From the NCBI RefSeq assembly GCF_018070565.1, contig NZ_JAGPXL010000058.1, positions 1 through 38,712 on the forward strand: a stretch of 38,712 nucleotides of DNA, written 5' to 3'. The notes below the pieces were generated by a model that ran no database searches, was not told the origin of the DNA, and saw only the letters and a list, made by a program, of their open reading frames with translations. Numbering within the stretch: position 1 is the stretch's first letter; every line of letters starts with the position of its first letter. Origin of the DNA: Streptomyces sp. B93. GTDB lineage: Bacteria > Actinomycetota > Actinomycetes > Streptomycetales > Streptomycetaceae. Below are positions 25,906 to 34,483 of the stretch, one piece after another. The translations under genes and the position numbers were made by a program.

Positions 25906-26247
25906 TCAGTAGCTGCTGAGGGCCGAGGTCTTGCCGCCGAGGTCCTCCACGGAGATCTTGGTGATGTCGGCGTCGATCTGGCCCTCGAGGTTCTGCTTGT
26001 CCTTGCGGTTGAGGTCGATGCCCTGGAGGAAGTCGTCGAGCATGCGGCCGATCGCGGCCATGTGGCCGTTGATCTCCGTCTGCTTCTTGTCGAAGGCGAG
26101 GGCGCCCTGGCCCGTCCAGCTCTTCTCGATCATGTCGATCGTGCCCTGGAGGCGGGCGAGGGACTGCCGGATCGAGTCGTACCGGTCGATGACGTTCGTC
26201 TGGAGCTTCTGTACCTGGGCCTCGTAGAGCTTGCGGCCGTCAGCCAT
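25906..26247 (-). CDS. esxB: WXG100 family type VII substrate, EsxB-like
   Basis: A 113-residue protein with the WTG version of the WXG motif (residues 44-46, in SWTGQGA) between two long helices, and a C-terminal tail ending in SALSSY. It lacks an evident YxxxD/E motif, so it probably depends on the EsxA-like partner for export. The ATG is preceded by AAAGGGA. It lies 84 nt downstream of the mycosin gene and directly upstream of the esxA-like gene, all on the minus strand. Confidence 0.9.
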   Translation of the reverse strand: MADGRKLYEAQVQKLQTNVIDRYDSIRQSLARLQGTIDMIEKSWTGQGALAFDKKQTEINGHMAAIGRMLDDFLQGIDLNRKDKQNLEGQIDADITKISVEDLGGKTSALSSY

Positions 26248-26331
26248 TTCGGCGGTCCCTTTCGTGTGGGCGGTGGTGGGGTGTTGCTGGGTGGTTCACC
26301 GCGGGTGGTGGGTGGTCGGGTGGGGCTGGCC

Positions 26332-27603
26332 TTATGCGTTTCGGCGGTTGCGGAGCACGGCGAAGGCGCCGCCGCCGATGGCCAGTACGGCCGCGGCGGC
26401 TCCGAGGGTCACCCAGAGGGTGGTGTTGCCGGACTCCCCCGGCTCGGGCCCGGCGGCGGAGGTCTGGCCTCCGGAGCCTTCCTTCGAGGGTTCGGGGGAG
26501 GGGGACGTGGATGCCGTCACCGGCTTGCCCGACTCGTCCAGGACACCTGTGGCGTTCTCCCTCGCCAGGGGGTCGGTGTCCGCCGGTACGGGCTTGTAGT
26601 CGCTGTCCTCGAGCACCTTGCGGGGGCGGATCAGGCCGTAGCCGAGGTACGTGCTCGGGTCGTCCCTCGCCCAGTCGCGTCCCGCGGTGTCGATGAGGCT
26701 GCCGAGGACCTGGTTGGCGGTCCAGTCGGGGTGGGCGGACCAGATGAGGGCGGCGGAGGCGGAGGCGATGGCGGTGGCCTGACTTGTGCCCGAACCGGAG
26801 CAGTACGAACGGAACGTCGCGTCGCACCAGGAGGGGATGTCGAGGCCGGGGGATGCCAGGTCGACGTAATTGCCGTATTCCGAGAACTTACCGACCTTCC
26901 CCGACTCGTCGGACGCGGCGATACCGACGACGTAGGGATAGGAAGCAGGGAAGCCGATGAAGTTCTTGCCCTCGGCATCGTTGCCTGTGCCAGCGAACAG
27001 CAGCTTGCCCTTGTCGTGGGCGTATTTCACCGCCTCGCGGACGCCGGGGAGATCGAGGTTGCCACCGAAGGACATATTAATGATCTTGGCGTCACTGTCA
27101 GCGATGGCCCGGATCACTGAAGCGTCGTCAGGCGCCTTCGCCCGCTCGGCCTTGTCTTCGAGGCCCTTCAGCGCGATGCGGTACGGAACGATCTCCGCGT
27201 CGGGGGCGAGACCCTTCAGTGTGCCTTTGGCGCCGCTTCCCGCGATCAGCTCCGCCATGGTGGTGCCGTGGCCCGTGTAATCCTCAGTGGCCTTGTAGGC
27301 GAGGTCCTTCGGCACGCCCTCCGTGGTCACCCGCCCCTGCAAAGACGCCGCGTCGGCATTCACGCCCGTGTCGACCACGGCGACCTTGACACCCTTGCCA
27401 GTGCTGGCCTTCCACATCTCGTCGGCCTTCATCGCCGATAGGTACCACTGCTGTGACTGGACATCAGCGGCAACCGCGCCGGGAGCCAGGCCGGTCGACA
27501 CGACGGACGCGGCGCCAAGTGCTGCGCACAGTGCCGCTCCCCTTCTCGCAAATCGCCCTGCTAGCGTGCTCGGCCTGAGGCGTCGCCTGATCCCTGACAT
27601 CAT
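26332..27603 (-). CDS. mycP: Mycosin-type subtilisin protease 1
   Basis: A 423-residue S8 serine protease of the type VII mycosin group, anchored to the membrane and facing outward. It has an N-terminal signal peptide (to about residue 46, AVAAD). The catalytic triad is Asp78 (VVDTGV), His112 (TGHGTT) and Ser274 (GSGTSQA), with the oxyanion Asn208. A Ser/Pro-rich linker and a C-terminal membrane helix (about 395-417) ending in RNRRNA complete the usual mycosin layout. Two ATGs in tandem (27603, 27600) are possible starts. It lies 28 nt after the proline-rich WXG gene and upstream of the esx pair. Another mycosin lies 2.5 kb away. Confidence 0.93.
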   Translation of the reverse strand: MMSGIRRRLRPSTLAGRFARRGAALCAALGAASVVSTGLAPGAVAADVQSQQWYLSAMKADEMWKASTGKGVKVAVVDTGVNADAASLQGRVTTEGVPKDLAYKATEDYTGHGTTMAELIAGSGAKGTLKGLAPDAEIVPYRIALKGLEDKAERAKAPDDASVIRAIADSDAKIINMSFGGNLDLPGVREAVKYAHDKGKLLFAGTGNDAEGKNFIGFPASYPYVVGIAASDESGKVGKFSEYGNYVDLASPGLDIPSWCDATFRSYCSGSGTSQATAIASASAALIWSAHPDWTANQVLGSLIDTAGRDWARDDPSTYLGYGLIRPRKVLEDSDYKPVPADTDPLARENATGVLDESGKPVTASTSPSPEPSKEGSGGQTSAAGPEPGESGNTTLWVTLGAAAAVLAIGGGAFAVLRNRRNA

Positions 27604-27631
27604 GCTGTGCTTCGTCCTCGCTTCTGTCCTG

Positions 27632-29383
27632 TCAGTCGGTCATCGGCGCGCCGTCACGTCGCTCATCGCGCCGTGAACGAGTCGATCCGGACCGTTGGTT
27701 GCCCGCAGCACCGCCATTCCTGGTGTCTGGGGCGCGGCCGGTCGGGGCGCCGATCACCCCGCCGGAGCCACCGGTGGCGCGACGGGGGGGCGGGCGCGTG
27801 CTCGATGAGGCGGGAGGTGCGCCGATCACCCCGCGCTGGCCGGGCCGCTGGGCGGTGAGGTTGGCCTCCCGGGTGCCCTCGGCGCCGACGACCGTGCCGC
27901 GCGGTAGCTTGGCTGCTCGGCTGCCGCTGGGGGTGGCCCCTGTGACGGGACGACCGCCGACAACCCCGTTGGAGGGCCGCCCACCACCACTGCCGCCGAC
28001 GGGCGGCGTGCCCATGACGCCCCTCGGCCCTGAGGCGGCGCCGTTGACGGGCCTGGGTCCCGCTCCCGTCGGTAGGGGCTTCCCGCCAACGATGCCGCGC
28101 TGCATGGGAGCTGCTCCGCGGGTGCCCGTGGGACCGGGCGTGACAGGACGTCCCGGCTGTCCCGTGGGGACCATGGGACCAGTTCCACGACCGCCCGCCT
28201 GTACGGGGGGTGTGGCGCGGCCCACCGGGCCCGTAGGTCCGATCCCGGGACGCCCCGTCTGGCCGGTAGCGGTGGGGGGCACCGTGGGCCGGCCCTGAGC
28301 CGTGGGGGGCACCCTCGGCACGTTGGTACCGCCGGGGCGCTTGGCGCGCCCTGGGATTGCCTTGACGGCGGGCGGGGTCGCACCGGGGACCACCGTGGGC
28401 AGGGGCCCCGGTGGCGTGGCGGGCGCGGTCGTCGGCGGCGGGGTAACCGTGACGGGCTTCAGGGTTTCCTGCGGCTGCAGCGTTCCCACACTGTCGATCT
28501 GCGTTCCGACTGGCTGCCTCGGCGTAGTAGTCGGCTCGTCGATGTTCCTCGGCGGTGCTAGTTCCGTGCCCGGCAGTTCCGTCCCCGGGTGTTGTCGCTC
28601 GGCGCCCACCGCTGCGGAGGTCTGCTGTGGGGTCACCGACCCGCTCATCGGATCGAGTGACGCGTAGATAGGGCTCCGCTCGGGAGGTGCGTAGGTGGGC
28701 GCCGGCGCCGGCACCCCCACATCCGGCATCTTCGGGAAAACCGGTTCCTCCGCCGCGCCCATCGCGCCCGCTGACACCGTGTAGAAGGACGCCAGGCGGT
28801 ACATCTGGTTGATGGCCTCCTGGCGGTTGGCCTCGGCCTTCAGGGCCGCTGTGTAGTCCTCGTTGGAGTCGACGCGCTTGGCCTCGGGGATGTCGTCGAC
28901 GGACTTGCGGTCGGTGCGGGTGTCGCGTGGGGGCATGGACTTGCGGACGGAGGCGAGGCCGGAGCCCGCGGCGATGACCTGGGTGCCGATGACGTCGGCG
29001 TAGTCGGCGATGCCCTGGGCGGTCTTGATGAGGCTGTCGCCCCAGTCGGCGAAGGCGGTGTGGGCCTCGCCCTCCCAGTCGATGCGGCCGAGGTTCTGGG
29101 CGAGTTCGTCGGCGGCTTCCTTGATGGCGTCGCGGGCGTCGACGAGGGCCGTGCCCGCTGTCTCCAGGAGTTCGGGGTTGGCGGACTCGACAATGTCGAT
29201 CATGTCGTTGAGGTCGTAGCCCTCGAAGTTCGTCGAGCCGAAGTGGATGCCCCGGGTGGAGCCGAACGGACTGAACAGGCGGGTCATGTTCATGACCGCG
29301 TCCAGCGTGCCGTTCTGGTTCTGCGCCTCCTGGTACTCCTCCTGGTGGCGCTCCTGGGTGTTCTTGTCGCCGTCGCCGCTCAT
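27632..29383 (-). CDS. Proline/glycine-rich WXG protein (putative type VII substrate)
   Basis: A 583-residue protein. Residues 1-200 are helical and include WEG (Trp103-Glu-Gly105) in a DWEGEAHTAF segment, the layout of a WXG100 or PPE-like secretion module. From about residue 210 the chain is low complexity, rich in Pro, Gly, Thr and Arg. It contains at least five short copies of a G-[VI]-[VIM]-G-x-x-P-like motif (RGIVGGKP, RGVMGTPP, NGVVGGRP, RGVIGAPP, GGVIGAPT). The tail end is strongly basic (RSRRDERRD). Its ATG overlaps the stop of the upstream 146-aa gene in a TGATG junction, so the two are translated together. By analogy with EspB or PPE proteins it is probably exported. This is inferred. 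Confidence 0.82.
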   Translation of the reverse strand: MSGDGDKNTQERHQEEYQEAQNQNGTLDAVMNMTRLFSPFGSTRGIHFGSTNFEGYDLNDMIDIVESANPELLETAGTALVDARDAIKEAADELAQNLGRIDWEGEAHTAFADWGDSLIKTAQGIADYADVIGTQVIAAGSGLASVRKSMPPRDTRTDRKSVDDIPEAKRVDSNEDYTAALKAEANRQEAINQMYRLASFYTVSAGAMGAAEEPVFPKMPDVGVPAPAPTYAPPERSPIYASLDPMSGSVTPQQTSAAVGAERQHPGTELPGTELAPPRNIDEPTTTPRQPVGTQIDSVGTLQPQETLKPVTVTPPPTTAPATPPGPLPTVVPGATPPAVKAIPGRAKRPGGTNVPRVPPTAQGRPTVPPTATGQTGRPGIGPTGPVGRATPPVQAGGRGTGPMVPTGQPGRPVTPGPTGTRGAAPMQRGIVGGKPLPTGAGPRPVNGAASGPRGVMGTPPVGGSGGGRPSNGVVGGRPVTGATPSGSRAAKLPRGTVVGAEGTREANLTAQRPGQRGVIGAPPASSSTRPPPRRATGGSGGVIGAPTGRAPDTRNGGAAGNQRSGSTRSRRDERRDGAPMTD

Positions 29384-29823
29384 CAGTACCCCGCGTCCGT
29401 GTGGTCGGCCCGGTTCTCACGCTTGGTGCGCTCGTTCAGCATCTCTTCACGCGCCTGGTTGACCTCGGCCCGGATCTCGTGGAACCGGTAACGCTGTTCG
29501 TCCTCGAGGTTGTCGAAGGTGACGTCCACACCGTGCACCGCGATCTGCATGGCCTCCAGTTGGAGGCCCAGTGACTTGGAGAGTGCGGTGATGCGTTCGT
29601 GTACGCGCTCGTACTCCAGGTGCAGGCCCTTGCCCTCCGGGAACGCGCCGCTGCCGAAGGCGGTCTCCGGCAGGCTGTGGGTGCCGACGTTGGACGCGCC
29701 GCCCGCCGATTTCTCGAAGGCGGCGAGCAGATCGTCGACGCGCTTCTTGAACGTCGACAACGCCATCACGCCCCGGCGCACGTCCGCCGCCGACGCTCCG
29801 CCGCCCATGTCCGCAGGAAGCAC
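29383..29823 (-). CDS. Helical partner of the proline-rich WXG protein
   Basis: A 146-residue, largely helical, charged protein. It has an N-terminal Gly/Ala stretch, a helix around residues 22-40, a Gly/Pro loop, and a long helical second half. It carries YRFHE (Tyr112 to Glu116), which fits the YxxxD/E type VII export signal and sits after a helical region. No WXG is visible. The GTG at 29823 is preceded by GGAGGG at 8 nt. It overlaps the next gene by 1 nt, which suggests a PE/PPE-like or Esx-like bicistronic pair. Function is inferred from context. Confidence 0.75.
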   Translation of the reverse strand: MLPADMGGGASAADVRRGVMALSTFKKRVDDLLAAFEKSAGGASNVGTHSLPETAFGSGAFPEGKGLHLEYERVHERITALSKSLGLQLEAMQIAVHGVDVTFDNLEDEQRYRFHEIRAEVNQAREEMLNERTKRENRADHTDAGY

Positions 29824-29942
29824 GAAGCCATCCCTCCCCGTATCCCCGTTACCCCGTACCGCGGCCGGTTCCCGCGTGGGCCGCCCCGGCGGGCCGCCCG
29901 GCAGGTCACGCCTCGGGGGCGTTCAGAACCGCGATCGCAACC

Positions 29943-29971
29943 ACTCTAGTGACTCACACCGACAGTCCCAA
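29943..29971 (-). promoter_or_regulatory. Promoter of the 29823-25546 unit, TTGGGA-N17-TAGAGT
   Basis: On the minus strand TTGGGA (29971-29966) and TAGAGT (29948-29943) have an exact 17-nt spacer. This is the best vegetative-type promoter match in the secretion locus. Transcription would start near 29936, giving a leader of about 110 nt before the GTG at 29823. It would serve the helical protein, the proline-rich WXG protein, mycosin 1 and the two WXG100 genes. Confidence 0.55.
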
Positions 29972-30084
29972 CTGCCATATGCAGTCGCAGTGCTGCCAAC
30001 CGGCCGGTCCTCGTTCCCTCTTCACTGGACGGTTCAGGCGCCACCTGGGTTCCGGAGGCTCCGGCGGTCGTCGAGCGGCGTTCA

Positions 30085-31356
30085 TCACATTGCAGCGTGG
30101 CCATTGCGAACATCCCCCGACGGGAGCCCGGACCGGGCCCGTCTGCGCGCGTCCCTGATCGCCACGGCCGCCCCGCCCAGGCCCGCCACCAGGATCGCCG
30201 CGCCGACCGCCACGTACGTCCCGAGGCGGGCGTTGCGTTCGTCGGGGGTCTCGCCGAGCGGGATCGCGGCCGCCGCGGGGGCCCGCGCCTCGCCCAGGCC
30301 CTCCTCGGGGGCCGGGGACTCGATCGGCTCGTCGTCCTCCGTCAGCGCGCGCACCGGGTCGACCACGCCCCAGCCGACCAGACGGTCGTGCCCGGCGATG
30401 GTGCGCTCCGCGGTCTGCTCGATCTGGGCGACGATCTGACGTTGCGTCCAGGTGGGGTTCTTGGCCTTGATGAGCGCGGCCACGCCCGCGACGTACGGCG
30501 CCGAGAAGCTCGTGCCGTTGTCGGAGCAGTGGCCTCCGCGCGGGACCGTGGAGATCATGTCCACGCCTGGCGCCGCCACGTCGACGAAGTCGCCGGACTG
30601 GGAGAACGACGCCCGTTCGTTGTTGCGGTCGGAGGCGGCCACCGCCAGAACGCCCTCGTACGACGCCGGGTAGGTCTTCTTGACGTTGCCGCCCAGGCCG
30701 TCGTTGCCCGCCGACGCCACGACGACGATCTCCTCGGCCAGCGCCTCGTCCACCGCCGCCTCCAGGTCCGGGTCCGGTTCCACGGCCTCCGAGGTGTCCT
30801 GGGAGATGTTGATGACGTCCGCCTCCTCCCCGATGGCGTGCCGGATCGCCTCCGCGAGCGTCTCGGTGTTGCCGTTGCCTTCCGCGTCGTTCTGCTGGAT
30901 GGGAATGATGGTCGCCTCGGGGGCCAGGCCCACGAAGCCGGTGTCCTTCGCGGGGCGGGCCGCGATGATGCCGGCGACCTTGGTGCCGTGGCCGACCGTG
31001 TCCGTGGTGCCGTTCTCGTTGCCCCGCTCCACGGGGTCGCCGTTCTCGTCCTTGAGGCCCTTGGGCAGGAGGTTGCGGCCGCTCTTGACGTCCACGGCGT
31101 CCTTCAGCTGCGGGTTCTTCACGTCGACGCCGGTGTCGATGACCGCGACGCGCACGCCCTCGCCCTTGGACTGGCTCCACAGTTCGTCCAGGAGGACGCG
31201 TTGCAGGGACCAGGGGCGGCCCGGGTAGTTGGCGTTGGGGTACTCGCACTGGCCGGAGAAGTCGTCCCCGTCCGCCGCGAGGGCCGGGGGTGTCAGGATC
31301 ACCGGCGCCGTCAAGAAGGCGACGGCCAGCGTCAGCACGCGCGCGTGTCGTCCCAT
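30085..31356 (-). CDS. mycP: Mycosin-type subtilisin protease 2
   Basis: A second 423-residue S8 protease with the same architecture: signal peptide to about residue 27 (PALAAD), catalytic Asp74 (VIDTGV), His123 (VGHGTK) and Ser283 (NGTSFS), oxyanion Asn218, an Ala/Pro linker, a C-terminal membrane helix (about 380-400) and a basic tail. It retains all catalytic residues, so it should be active. It differs clearly from the mycosin at 26332-27603, with an extra insert DENGDPVERGNENG before the histidine. It begins 13 nt after eccB on the same strand, an arrangement matching the mycP position of mycobacterial ESX loci. Confidence 0.92.
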   Translation of the reverse strand: MGRHARVLTLAVAFLTAPVILTPPALAADGDDFSGQCEYPNANYPGRPWSLQRVLLDELWSQSKGEGVRVAVIDTGVDVKNPQLKDAVDVKSGRNLLPKGLKDENGDPVERGNENGTTDTVGHGTKVAGIIAARPAKDTGFVGLAPEATIIPIQQNDAEGNGNTETLAEAIRHAIGEEADVINISQDTSEAVEPDPDLEAAVDEALAEEIVVVASAGNDGLGGNVKKTYPASYEGVLAVAASDRNNERASFSQSGDFVDVAAPGVDMISTVPRGGHCSDNGTSFSAPYVAGVAALIKAKNPTWTQRQIVAQIEQTAERTIAGHDRLVGWGVVDPVRALTEDDEPIESPAPEEGLGEARAPAAAAIPLGETPDERNARLGTYVAVGAAILVAGLGGAAVAIRDARRRARSGLPSGDVRNGHAAM

Positions 31357-31369
31357 CGTCGCGGCTCCC

Positions 31370-32905
31370 CTACGAACCCTGCGGCTGGCGTGCCGCCGCG
31401 GTCGACAGGCGCGGACCCGTCGGGAGGAACGCCGACCAGGCCGCCGGGACCGGTGCCGGGTCCACGTCGGCGTAACCGAGGCGTGACTGCGCCTGCTGGG
31501 CCTCCTGCTCCAACTGCTTGCGCTCCTCGGCCGACATGCCGATCCCGGCGTCGTCGGTGGCGCTGTCGGCGTTGGACTGGAGGACGTAACGCAGACCGGT
31601 GTCGGTGACCAGGAAGACGGGGCCGTTCTTGGTCGCGCTGCCCTTGAACTGGCGGTAGAGCTGGCCCGAGCCCGGGGTGACGTACGCGCTGGAGGAACCG
31701 GCGGGCAGGTCGGCGGGGAAGTCGGTGCCCGCCCAGGTGCTGAGGGTGGTGGTGCCGTCGGCGCTCACGCCGCGCAGGACCGTACAGACCGTGTTGCGCT
31801 TGCCCTTGGCGTCCGACGCCTCGTTGACCGCCTCGGGGGTGCCGGTCGGCCAGCGGTGCCCGGTGCCGAAGGGCTCGCCGGGGACGATCGCGCCGGGGCT
31901 CGTCTCCAGGGCCTGACCGGCCTGTCCGACCTGGGCCAGGTCCTTGCTGAACAGCAGCAGTTGGGCGACGAAGGCGGAGACGGGGGCGACCCGCCCGGGC
32001 AGTACGACGTAGTACTGCTCCTTGTTGTTGTCGAAGGCCTTGAGGACCGTGCCGACCCTGTCGGCCTCGGCGTCGAGCTGGCCGGGGGCGTTCGCGGGCT
32101 CGCCGGGGGTGCCCTCGATCTCCGGGAAGGTGATCGGGTCGCCCTGGTGGAGGGTGGCCAGCCACTCGGCCGAGACCCGCTGCGGCTCACGGCCGGACCC
32201 TACGACCGTACGCAGCAGCAGTTCGAGGTCGTCACCGGTGTCGATCTTGTCGACCTGGTACGCCGTGCCGCCCGGGTCCACGATGAAGCGGTTGCCATCG
32301 GAGTCGGTGACGTAGAGCAGTTCGCCGCCGGTCAGCTTCCGCCTGCCCTCGGTGAGGTCCTTCTCGCGGTCGGCGAGGACCAGCGCGGCCTTCTGGATGG
32401 ACCGGCCGCCCGCGCCCGGGCGTTCGCAGACGGCCCACCGCTTGGCGGCGCCCGCCTCCTCGGCCGACGGCAGCCGGTCGGGGGCGTACGGGATGCCGAT
32501 GGTGACACCGTGCGGGATCTTGCCGTTGTCCAGCAGTGATTCGCTGACGGTGACGACATCGCCCTTGCCCGGGGCGAGGAGCAGCTTGGCGGACGCCATG
32601 TTGAGCACGGGGTGCAGCTGGACCTCGTCGCCGGTCTTCAGGACGACGTACCGCGTCGTCGACTTGCTGGCGATGATCACCTTCTCGTTGGGGGTGTCCC
32701 AGCCCGACGGCGCGGTCGGCTTGAACATGCCCCAGGCCCCGAACACGGCCATGATGATCACGCCGATGATGAGCCCGGGCACGACACCGCGCAGCGGGCG
32801 CGGCGCGCCCTCCTCCGAACCGTGCGGGGAGGAGAGGACGAAGGCCGCGAGCAGGCGGCGCTTCGCGAAGGTGTAGGCGTTGAGCTGGTCCCGCCGAGAT
32901 GCCAT
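31370..32905 (-). CDS. eccB: Type VII secretion protein EccB
   Basis: EccB is a bitopic core component of the ESX machine whose large domain lies outside the membrane and is reported in homologues to have ATPase activity. The 511-residue protein starts with the family signature RRDQLNAYTFAKRRLLAAF, has one membrane helix (about 40-60, GLIIGVIIMAVFG) and a long extracytoplasmic region. That region has two spaced cysteines (AVCERP and TVCTVL), as in other EccB proteins. The ATG is preceded by GGGGAGAGAAG. It is followed closely by the second mycosin and diverges from eccE. Confidence 0.94.
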   Translation of the reverse strand: MASRRDQLNAYTFAKRRLLAAFVLSSPHGSEEGAPRPLRGVVPGLIIGVIIMAVFGAWGMFKPTAPSGWDTPNEKVIIASKSTTRYVVLKTGDEVQLHPVLNMASAKLLLAPGKGDVVTVSESLLDNGKIPHGVTIGIPYAPDRLPSAEEAGAAKRWAVCERPGAGGRSIQKAALVLADREKDLTEGRRKLTGGELLYVTDSDGNRFIVDPGGTAYQVDKIDTGDDLELLLRTVVGSGREPQRVSAEWLATLHQGDPITFPEIEGTPGEPANAPGQLDAEADRVGTVLKAFDNNKEQYYVVLPGRVAPVSAFVAQLLLFSKDLAQVGQAGQALETSPGAIVPGEPFGTGHRWPTGTPEAVNEASDAKGKRNTVCTVLRGVSADGTTTLSTWAGTDFPADLPAGSSSAYVTPGSGQLYRQFKGSATKNGPVFLVTDTGLRYVLQSNADSATDDAGIGMSAEERKQLEQEAQQAQSRLGYADVDPAPVPAAWSAFLPTGPRLSTAAARQPQGS

Positions 32906-33054
32906 GGGTGCGCTTCTCTCCCCGTTTTCCGCGTCGTCCGCCCGTTTCCCGCCCGCGTTCCGGCAGGTCGGCGCCGGGACTCCCCGTCCCCCGCCCGCCG
33001 TTGTCAGACCGGCCCCCTACTATGCCTGGTGTCGGGAGTGGGCTGGGGAGCGGG

Positions 33055-33060
33055 TAGGGT
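33055..33060 (+). promoter_or_regulatory. Candidate -10 (TAGGGT) of the eccE operon
   Basis: TAGGGT lies in the 237-bp region between the divergent eccB and eccE genes, with TCGGGA 17 nt upstream as a weak -35. It would give an 80-nt leader before the eccE ATG at 33143. The promoter toward eccB must lie in the same region but I could not place it. Confidence 0.4.
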
Positions 33061-33142
33061 GCCTGGGCCCTCACGGGCCCGGTGCGGCGCTGGATCTCCA
33101 GCGGGTTCCGGTGAGTTGTGAGTGAAATGGGGGGATGGAGTG

Positions 33143-34483
33143 ATGGCTTCCGCGACGCGGACCTCAGGGCGTGGCCGGAACCGGTCGCGCGGCTCCGCCG
33201 AGCCCGCCGCACCGGCGGCGGGGCAGCCGTCCACCGGGCTGCCCGCCCCGCGCGGCGGCCTCCATCTCAGAACGCGCCCGGGACAGCCCGGCAGGCCCGG
33301 CTCGTTCCGGCTGCAACGGATCGTCCTGGTCGAACTGGCCGCCGCCCTCGTCCTCGTGGGCTGGGTGATCGGCACCCTCGCGCTGGTTCCCGCCGCCGTC
33401 GTCGCCATCGTCCTGGTCCTGCTGGCCTTCGTACGACGCCGGGGCCGCTCCCTGCCCGACTGGATCGCCACGGCACGCGCGCTGCGTGCCCGGCGCAGGC
33501 GCGCGGCGGACCTGGTGGTGCCGCCCGGCACCGAACCGGGCCTGGCCCCCGCCGTGGAGTGCGACCCCAGCCTGCGCACCTACGCCTACGGCGGCCGGGA
33601 GCGGCGCCCCGTCGGGCTCATCGGGGACGGCACCTTCGTCACGGCTGTGGTGCAGGTGGAGGCCGACGCCACCGCCCTGCGCGCCGAGCGCGGCAGACGG
33701 CCGCTGCCGCTGGCCCTGGTGCGCGACGCCCTCGAAGTGGACGGCATCCGCTTGGAGTCGGCGCAGGTCGTGCTGCACACCCAGCCCGCGCCCGCGCTGC
33801 ATCTGCCGCGCCAGTCGGTGGCCGTCACCAACTACGCGCCGTTGCAGGAACAGACCGGCGCCCCGGCGGTGCGCATCACCTGGATCGCGCTGAAGCTCGA
33901 CCCGGAGCTGTGCCCGGAGGCCGTGGCGGCGCGCGGGGGAGGTCTGCTGGGCGCCCAGAAGTGCGTGGTGCGGACCGCGGACCATCTCGCCAGTCGGCTC
34001 ACCGGCACCGGGTTCCGGGCCACCGTCCTCGACGAGGAGGAACTGACCGCCGCCATCGCCACCTCCGCCTGCGCCAACCCGCTGGTGACGGCCGAGGCCG
34101 GACGCGCCGACCGGCAGGAGCGGCGCACCGAGGAGTCCAGCCGCAGTTGGCGCTGCGACAACCGCAGACACACCACGTACTGGATCCGCAGATGGCCCCA
34201 GCTCGGCGGCGGCCGAGGGCCTTCGCTGCCCCAGTTCGCCGCGCTGGTCACGGCGGTACCGGCGCTCGCGACCACCATCAGTCTCACCCTCGCGCGCGAC
34301 GACCGGCAGGAGATGTCGCTCCGTGGCCATCTGCGGGTCACCGGGCGCAGCGCCGAGGAACTGACCGCGGCCCGGCGCGCCCTGGAGGCCGCCGCCCGCA
34401 CGGCGGGTGCGGCCCTCGCCCGGCTGGACCGGGAGCAACTGCCGGGCGTCCTCGCCACGTTGCCCCTGGGAGGTGTTCGGTGA
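33143..34483 (+). CDS. eccE: Type VII secretion protein EccE
   Basis: EccE is a peripheral part of the ESX membrane complex. The 446-residue protein has a basic, Pro/Gly-rich N-terminus (1-55), two adjacent membrane helices (about 59-79 and 81-98), then a soluble domain. That domain includes LRTYAYGGRERRPVGLIGDG and RRHTTYWIRRWP, consistent with the EccE family in Streptomyces. I chose ATG 33143, preceded by GGGGGGA. A GTG at 33122 would add seven residues. Its TGA overlaps the GTG of the next gene. Confidence 0.87.
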   Translation: MASATRTSGRGRNRSRGSAEPAAPAAGQPSTGLPAPRGGLHLRTRPGQPGRPGSFRLQRIVLVELAAALVLVGWVIGTLALVPAAVVAIVLVLLAFVRRRGRSLPDWIATARALRARRRRAADLVVPPGTEPGLAPAVECDPSLRTYAYGGRERRPVGLIGDGTFVTAVVQVEADATALRAERGRRPLPLALVRDALEVDGIRLESAQVVLHTQPAPALHLPRQSVAVTNYAPLQEQTGAPAVRITWIALKLDPELCPEAVAARGGGLLGAQKCVVRTADHLASRLTGTGFRATVLDEEELTAAIATSACANPLVTAEAGRADRQERRTEESSRSWRCDNRRHTTYWIRRWPQLGGGRGPSLPQFAALVTAVPALATTISLTLARDDRQEMSLRGHLRVTGRSAEELTAARRALEAAARTAGAALARLDREQLPGVLATLPLGGVR

